Origin: Pseudomonadota bacterium
GTDB taxonomy: Bacteria; SAR324; XYD2-FULL-50-16; JAHJRI01
NCBI GenBank assembly: GCA_022360105.1
Contig: JAKSDL010000588.1
Location: forward strand, 1 to 8,822
DNA length: 8,822 nt
Direction of reading: 5' to 3'
The position numbers and the translations under genes were made by a program. Of the stretch, positions 5,032 through 8,822 are shown piece by piece. Below the pieces are notes generated by a model. The model saw only the letters and a program-made list of their open reading frames with translations. It was not told where the DNA came from and did not search any database. Each line of letters starts with the position of its first letter. Position 1 is the first letter of the stretch.

Positions 5032-7149
5032 CTAAATATTTTCAGCGGATTCAGGAATCAAATCAAGCTCTTCTCCAAAAATGTAATGGCTAAACCAATT
5101 CAGGTTTTGATACATAATGGCCCGGTTCTCTTTTGGTCTGGTAATTCGATGTTCCATATCCGGGTAGATAAAAAGTTCCACGGGGACATCTACTTCTTGT
5201 AATCTCCGGTAGAGCTCTTTCGCACAAGATACAGGAGCACGCGCATCCCCTTCACCGTGTTGTATCAAAGTTGGGGTTTTCGCTTGTGTAATTTTGCTGA
5301 TGGGAGCTGTTTTTTCGTAGAGTTCTTTATTTTGGGTAGGAGTTCCGGAAAGGTACGATTTTGTAAAATCGGGGGTGTCTGTGGTGACATAATAACTATA
5401 CCAACTGGGAATTCCGGCCCCGACTGAAACAGCTTGAAAATGATCAGAATGAATTCCCGCGAATGCTGAAATATATCCCCCCTGACTCCACCCCATACAA
5501 CCAATTTTCTCTTTATTAATCATCTTTTTCGCATGAAGAAAATCGATCGCAGATTCCAAATCCCAGAGATCACCTATTCCCAGGTTTTCTTTGTTGAGCT
5601 CCAAAAATTCCTGTCCCCGACCTAGTGAACCGCGATAATTCACTTCCAGGGTAAGGGCACCTTTATTTAAAAACTGCACGTAAGGATAATAACGTTGATA
5701 ACTGCTGAGAAGAAACATTTCGGAAATCCAGGCAGGACCGCCATGAATAATAAAAAACAGGGGATATTTTAGGGAGGGATCATAGTTCGTCGGTTTTCGG
5801 AGCACTCCTTCAATACTAACCCCATCTCTACTCTCCCATACTATTTTTTCGGCTGTTCCCAGCTTCCAGTGCCCTGCTGTTTTTCCGAGGTTGGTAATAG
5901 GTATAACCCCTTTTTTTCGGTTGGGATCGATGATAAAAACTTCTGCGAGACTTGTCTCATTTTGCCCGATAAATACCTGTGTCCCATTTTCCGCAACGTC
6001 AAATCCGGAAAAAGAGGGAATCAGGTTACCAAAATCGAGTTTTTGAACTTTGGACTCCTTCGTTATTCTAACTGCCTCGAATCCTACTCCATCCATATAA
6101 GTGGCGAAAATCCCATCCGATGTCCATTTCTGAATGTGAAGTTCTCGATCCAGTTTTCCGTCTATCTTCTGCAGATTCTTTACTACACCTTCCTGATCGG
6201 GAGAGTCTTCAACTATTTTTACATCCAGTATCCAAGTATTCTTTTGTGTATAACTTTTTTGATCTCTTTCTTTTCCCTGAATTAAGAGGTGGTCGCCATC
6301 AGGGGAGATCTCGGCAACCAGGTAACTTTTTGGTAACGCTATGGATTTCAAGCTTTCCTGTTCACGTTGATCCCCTTTCTGTTGAAGGTGATTCTCAATT
6401 ATTTGAGCCGGATTGAATTTAAGCTGAAAAACAGAGGTATCGTTAACGTAAACTAAGTCATCTTTGCTTCTGCAGTTCAAATAAACGCAATCTCCCTTTG
6501 GAGATCCAAAAAAGTCGAGAATCGCTAAAGGAGATTCAAAGCTTTGGCATAATTTCACTACAGGTTTGGTCTTTTTTTTCTTCTCAATCTCTTCTTTAGA
6601 ATAGGGTTGAGATTTCATTTGTCGATGGTATAGTCTCAATTGGTCGAGATCCAGATAATAAAGAGCAGAAGAACTTTGCTCTTGTTCAAAGTGAACAAAG
6701 TTTCCAAAAGACTGGATTCGTTTCTTTTTTGTCACTTCCCCGGGCTGATTGCATAAATAGAGAAGTCCATGGGCAAATACTTTAAAAGAAGTCACTCCCT
6801 CTTTTTCATCTGTTACTTGCCAGGCTTCCCCAACCAGGTTTTCGAAAAACCACACTTGAGGGCGCTCTTTTTCTTGGATTGGATCTACTTTTAAGACCGC
6901 TAGTGAACAAGCATCGATCCATTCTAATTGGGAGACAACCCCGGTTTGAGTTAAGGGAAAAGATTTCTTTTGTTGTCGATCATAAATATAACAAAGCTTT
7001 TCGTAGACATTCTCTTTCCAATTGGTTTTTTCGATGGTGTAAGCCACTTTTTGACCGTCAGGAGAGATTTTAACCAAATTTGGAACTTCTAAAGAAATCA
7101 TCTCTGTAATGGTTGGAGAATGAGTTTTATGTTGCTTTTGTCCTGACAT
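5032..7149 (-). CDS. S9-family (prolyl oligopeptidase / acylaminoacyl-peptidase-like) serine peptidase
   Basis: A 705-residue protein with the S9 two-domain plan. The N-terminal part (about 20-430) is a beta-propeller, with PD40-like blades such as LVKISPDGQKVAYTIE (25-40) and a second ISPDG at 281-285. The C-terminal part (about 435-690) is an alpha/beta hydrolase. The catalytic triad is visible: Ser555 in GWSQGGY, Asp635 in HGEGDARAP and His667 in DMEHR. The oxyanion segment HGGPAW starts at 469. The Ser-Asp and Asp-His spacings (80 and 32) fit acylaminoacyl-peptidase-like S9C enzymes. It should cleave short peptides, possibly N-acylated ones. No signal peptide is seen, so it is probably cytoplasmic. 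The chosen start is ATG at 7149, which has GGAAG 5 nt upstream. The frame extends to a TTG at 7227, adding 26 residues, but that codon lacks a ribosome site. It is divergent from the chemoreceptor gene. Confidence 0.92.
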   Translation of the reverse strand: MSGQKQHKTHSPTITEMISLEVPNLVKISPDGQKVAYTIEKTNWKENVYEKLCYIYDRQQKKSFPLTQTGVVSQLEWIDACSLAVLKVDPIQEKERPQVWFFENLVGEAWQVTDEKEGVTSFKVFAHGLLYLCNQPGEVTKKKRIQSFGNFVHFEQEQSSSALYYLDLDQLRLYHRQMKSQPYSKEEIEKKKKTKPVVKLCQSFESPLAILDFFGSPKGDCVYLNCRSKDDLVYVNDTSVFQLKFNPAQIIENHLQQKGDQREQESLKSIALPKSYLVAEISPDGDHLLIQGKERDQKSYTQKNTWILDVKIVEDSPDQEGVVKNLQKIDGKLDRELHIQKWTSDGIFATYMDGVGFEAVRITKESKVQKLDFGNLIPSFSGFDVAENGTQVFIGQNETSLAEVFIIDPNRKKGVIPITNLGKTAGHWKLGTAEKIVWESRDGVSIEGVLRKPTNYDPSLKYPLFFIIHGGPAWISEMFLLSSYQRYYPYVQFLNKGALTLEVNYRGSLGRGQEFLELNKENLGIGDLWDLESAIDFLHAKKMINKEKIGCMGWSQGGYISAFAGIHSDHFQAVSVGAGIPSWYSYYVTTDTPDFTKSYLSGTPTQNKELYEKTAPISKITQAKTPTLIQHGEGDARAPVSCAKELYRRLQEVDVPVELFIYPDMEHRITRPKENRAIMYQNLNWFSHYIFGEELDLIPESAENI

Positions 7150-7154
7150 TTTTA

Positions 7155-7159
7155 CTTCC
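7155..7159 (-). promoter_or_regulatory. Ribosome binding site deciding the peptidase start
   Basis: GGAAG on the - strand lies 5 nt before ATG 7149. The alternative in-frame TTG at 7227 is preceded by pyrimidine-rich sequence with no Shine-Dalgarno, so the shorter protein is preferred. Confidence 0.6.
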
Positions 7160-7241
7160 GTTATTCGTTGTGCAATAAAGTATTTTGGATTATTAGGGCT
7201 ATTGGTAGCATATTTAGACAAGTTCAAACAAGCAGATTGGG

Positions 7242-7258
7242 TTGATCAGGGAGATCAA
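7242..7258. promoter_or_regulatory. Inverted repeat in the divergent peptidase/chemoreceptor region
   Basis: TTGATC (7242-7247) and GATCAA (7253-7258) are perfect 6-bp arms around AGGGA. The site lies in the 272-bp space between the peptidase ATG and the chemoreceptor ATG, where a shared operator could act on both genes. The arms recur, with different spacing, in the inverted repeat at 3275-3297. Regulator unknown; function inferred from position only. Confidence 0.3.
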
Positions 7259-7305
7259 AGTTACTGCTGTTTAAACATATTCTCACTTTATTTTTATATA
7301 ACAAA

Positions 7306-7334
7306 TTAACAAAGTTGATATATTATTGAATGAT
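7306..7334 (+). promoter_or_regulatory. Candidate promoter for the chemoreceptor gene
   Basis: TTAACA (7306-7311, five of six matches to the -35 consensus) and AATGAT (7329-7334, four of six to the -10) are separated by 17 bp. The predicted leader is about 80 nt. The region is very AT-rich, so chance matches are likely. Confidence 0.25.
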
Positions 7335-7410
7335 CGCCTGTTCAACACGCTACTGCAGGTAACACCAACATGATTCGATTAATTGGTTGATTATTGCAAA
7401 AAAAATCCTA

Positions 7411-7417
7411 AAGGAGG
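7411..7417 (+). promoter_or_regulatory. Strong ribosome binding site of the chemoreceptor gene
   Basis: AAGGAGG with a 4-nt spacer to ATG 7422. It is the strongest Shine-Dalgarno in the window and fixes the start of the truncated final gene. Confidence 0.8.
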
Positions 7418-7421
7418 CACC

Positions 7422-8822
7422 ATGTATTTTACAGCGTTTATCGACTGGTTCATTCATGATAAGCTGAAAATTAACAGTGAGGACTTAAACCGGGCTAGAG
7501 TGTTTATAGGGTTTACTTTGGCTCTTTCTATCGGGGTTGTGATTTTTTCTTTTGTATATTTCGGTTTGGGGGCCTCCCAAGGGGGAATTGCAGTAGTGCT
7601 GGGCGGGGTTATGTTCCTCCTTAGTACATTTGTTGTTAAATATTCGGGAGCGATTAGAATGGCTGCTTATCAATTGGTAGGCTCGTTTTTTGTGCTTATC
7701 GCTATGTTAAGCTATATGGATGGAGGTTTCACTTCGCCACCTGCGCCTTGGTTTGCGGCAGTTGCATTAAGCGCGGTTTTGGTTATTAGTATCAAAGCCG
7801 GCCTATTCTTCATGTTAGCTGCAGCTGCTCTATTGACAGTCTTTTATATAGTGGAATTAACCGGCTTTGTGTTTCCGGTAATGCTAATTGATACTGAAGG
7901 CAGAAAACTATTTATGCTGTCTTCAAACACGGGATTGGGAGCTATGATCACTGCTTTTGGTATAGTGTTCAGCGTAACCATATCCAAGATGCTTGTTAAA
8001 ATTAAGGAATCCAGCGCATTAATTGACAGCAATATGAAAGGACTGAAGGGCATGGTACGTGAGCTTGAGCTGGTTATGGCTGATATAACCAGCGGTGATT
8101 TTTCCCGGCGCCTTGAGATTTCAGGAGATAGTAATGAAATAATCGAACTGAAAACCCGGTTGAACAACCCGATCGGTATGCTGACGACAATTATCGAAAA
8201 GGTTGTCGAAGCCAGCGGAAAGGTTAATACCGGTTCCAGAGATCTTTCGCAATCAGCCCAGGGTCTTTCCGCAGGATCATCCGAACAGGCAGCGTCCCTG
8301 GAAGAAATCTCATCTTCACTGGCGGAAGTTGAACAAACTGCTGAACACAATAACGAAAGTGCACAAACAGCCCGCAGTATGATTGAAAAAGCAATTGAAT
8401 CAGTTAAAACCGGAAATGGAAATATGACCGATCTGCTAACAGCTATGAATGAAATTAGCGAAACAAGTCAGCAGGTAACAGGCGTCATTAAAACCATTGA
8501 CGAAATAGCCTTTCAAACAAATTTATTAGCACTTAATGCTGCTGTTGAAGCCGCAAGAGCCGGAAAATACGGAAAGGGATTCGCAGTAGTTGCAGATGAA
8601 GTCAGGAATCTGGCTAGTCGAAGTGCGGAGGCCGCTAAAAGCACAACTGAACTAATTGGTTCGTCTGTTAAGAATGTAGAGGAAGGTGTGAATAAGTCCA
8701 ATTTAACAGCGGATTCTTTTAAACTCATTTCTGAAGAAGTCGAAAAGGTTAACAATATTGTTCTTGATATTGCATCAGCTTCTCAACAACAAAACCAGGG
8801 GATACGTGAAATCAACAATGGA
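7422..8822 (+). CDS. Methyl-accepting chemotaxis protein with six-helix membrane sensor (3' end cut by window)
   Basis: 467 codons are present with no stop, so the C-terminus is missing. Six hydrophobic helices can be placed at about 29-50, 54-74, 80-99, 108-124, 126-146 and 163-190. They have only short loops and no periplasmic ligand-binding domain. The segment DGGFTSPPAPW (100-110) resembles a GG-x-SP-x-W motif in multi-helix sensor domains of some histidine kinases. A HAMP-like linker spans about 207-255. The cytoplasmic signalling coiled coil follows, with a methylation-type helix near 287-305 (SEQAASLEEISSSLAEVEQT). The near-invariant hairpin tip begins at about 361 (EIAFQTNLLALNAAVEAARA) and continues GKGFAVVADEVRNLA to about 398. 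It should form receptor arrays with CheA and CheW and bias flagellar or other motility. The stimulus is unknown, though a membrane-embedded input suggests lipid-soluble or membrane-state signals. No che genes are in view. Confidence 0.92.
   Translation, partial: MYFTAFIDWFIHDKLKINSEDLNRARVFIGFTLALSIGVVIFSFVYFGLGASQGGIAVVLGGVMFLLSTFVVKYSGAIRMAAYQLVGSFFVLIAMLSYMDGGFTSPPAPWFAAVALSAVLVISIKAGLFFMLAAAALLTVFYIVELTGFVFPVMLIDTEGRKLFMLSSNTGLGAMITAFGIVFSVTISKMLVKIKESSALIDSNMKGLKGMVRELELVMADITSGDFSRRLEISGDSNEIIELKTRLNNPIGMLTTIIEKVVEASGKVNTGSRDLSQSAQGLSAGSSEQAASLEEISSSLAEVEQTAEHNNESAQTARSMIEKAIESVKTGNGNMTDLLTAMNEISETSQQVTGVIKTIDEIAFQTNLLALNAAVEAARAGKYGKGFAVVADEVRNLASRSAEAAKSTTELIGSSVKNVEEGVNKSNLTADSFKLISEEVEKVNNIVLDIASASQQQNQGIREINNG

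Noticed and set aside
5869..6416. Overlapping forward ORFs inside the peptidase
   Set aside because: They lie within the well-supported S9 propeller on the opposite strand; length alone does not support them.
7385..7397. Sigma-54-like GG...TTGC before the chemoreceptor
   Set aside because: GG and GC are separated by 9 bp rather than the required 10, and the rest of the -24 element is a poor match.
7844..8350. Reverse ORF of 168 codons opposite the chemoreceptor
   Set aside because: Ser- and Ile-rich antisense shadow of the receptor coiled coil, whose forward frame has diagnostic motifs.

Overview
The window is AT-rich bacterial DNA with five complete protein genes and a sixth that runs off the right edge. 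It fits a Gram-negative, motile bacterium: there is an N-terminal lipobox with a non-Asp +2 residue, a chemoreceptor, and a single-pass protein with ankyrin repeats predicted to face the periplasm. Nothing in the sequence fixes the phylum. I see no rRNA, tRNA, CRISPR array, transposase or phage gene.

Layout. Positions 1-180 are non-coding and packed with short palindromes, including two inverted copies of a 21-nt hairpin unit that differ by a compensatory base-pair change; they look like a REP/MITE-like element. A forward gene for a membrane-anchored ankyrin-repeat protein follows (276-2168). It converges on a run of four reverse-strand genes. In their own transcription order these are an S9-family serine peptidase (7149 to 5032), a TPR lipoprotein (4882 to 4016), a small membrane-anchored coiled-coil protein (3754 to 3284) and an EamA/DMT transporter (3126 to 2248). 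A methyl-accepting chemotaxis protein with a six-helix membrane sensor begins at 7422 on the forward strand, divergent from the peptidase, and is cut by the window end.

The four reverse-strand genes are separated by 149, 261 and 157 bp. They may therefore be transcribed separately rather than as one tight operon, and no shared pathway is evident. The gaps hold several perfect inverted repeats: one before the transporter, one over the stop codon of the small coiled-coil gene, a shorter one over the stop of the lipoprotein gene, and one in the divergent peptidase/chemoreceptor region. The 261-bp gap also has repeat structure and ORF-like fragments on both strands, possibly a decayed gene.

Overall this is mostly ordinary chromosomal sequence. 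The left-edge palindromic element, the membrane-embedded chemoreceptor input domain and the predicted periplasmic ankyrin protein are the points that merit a second look. I found no convincing new multi-gene system.
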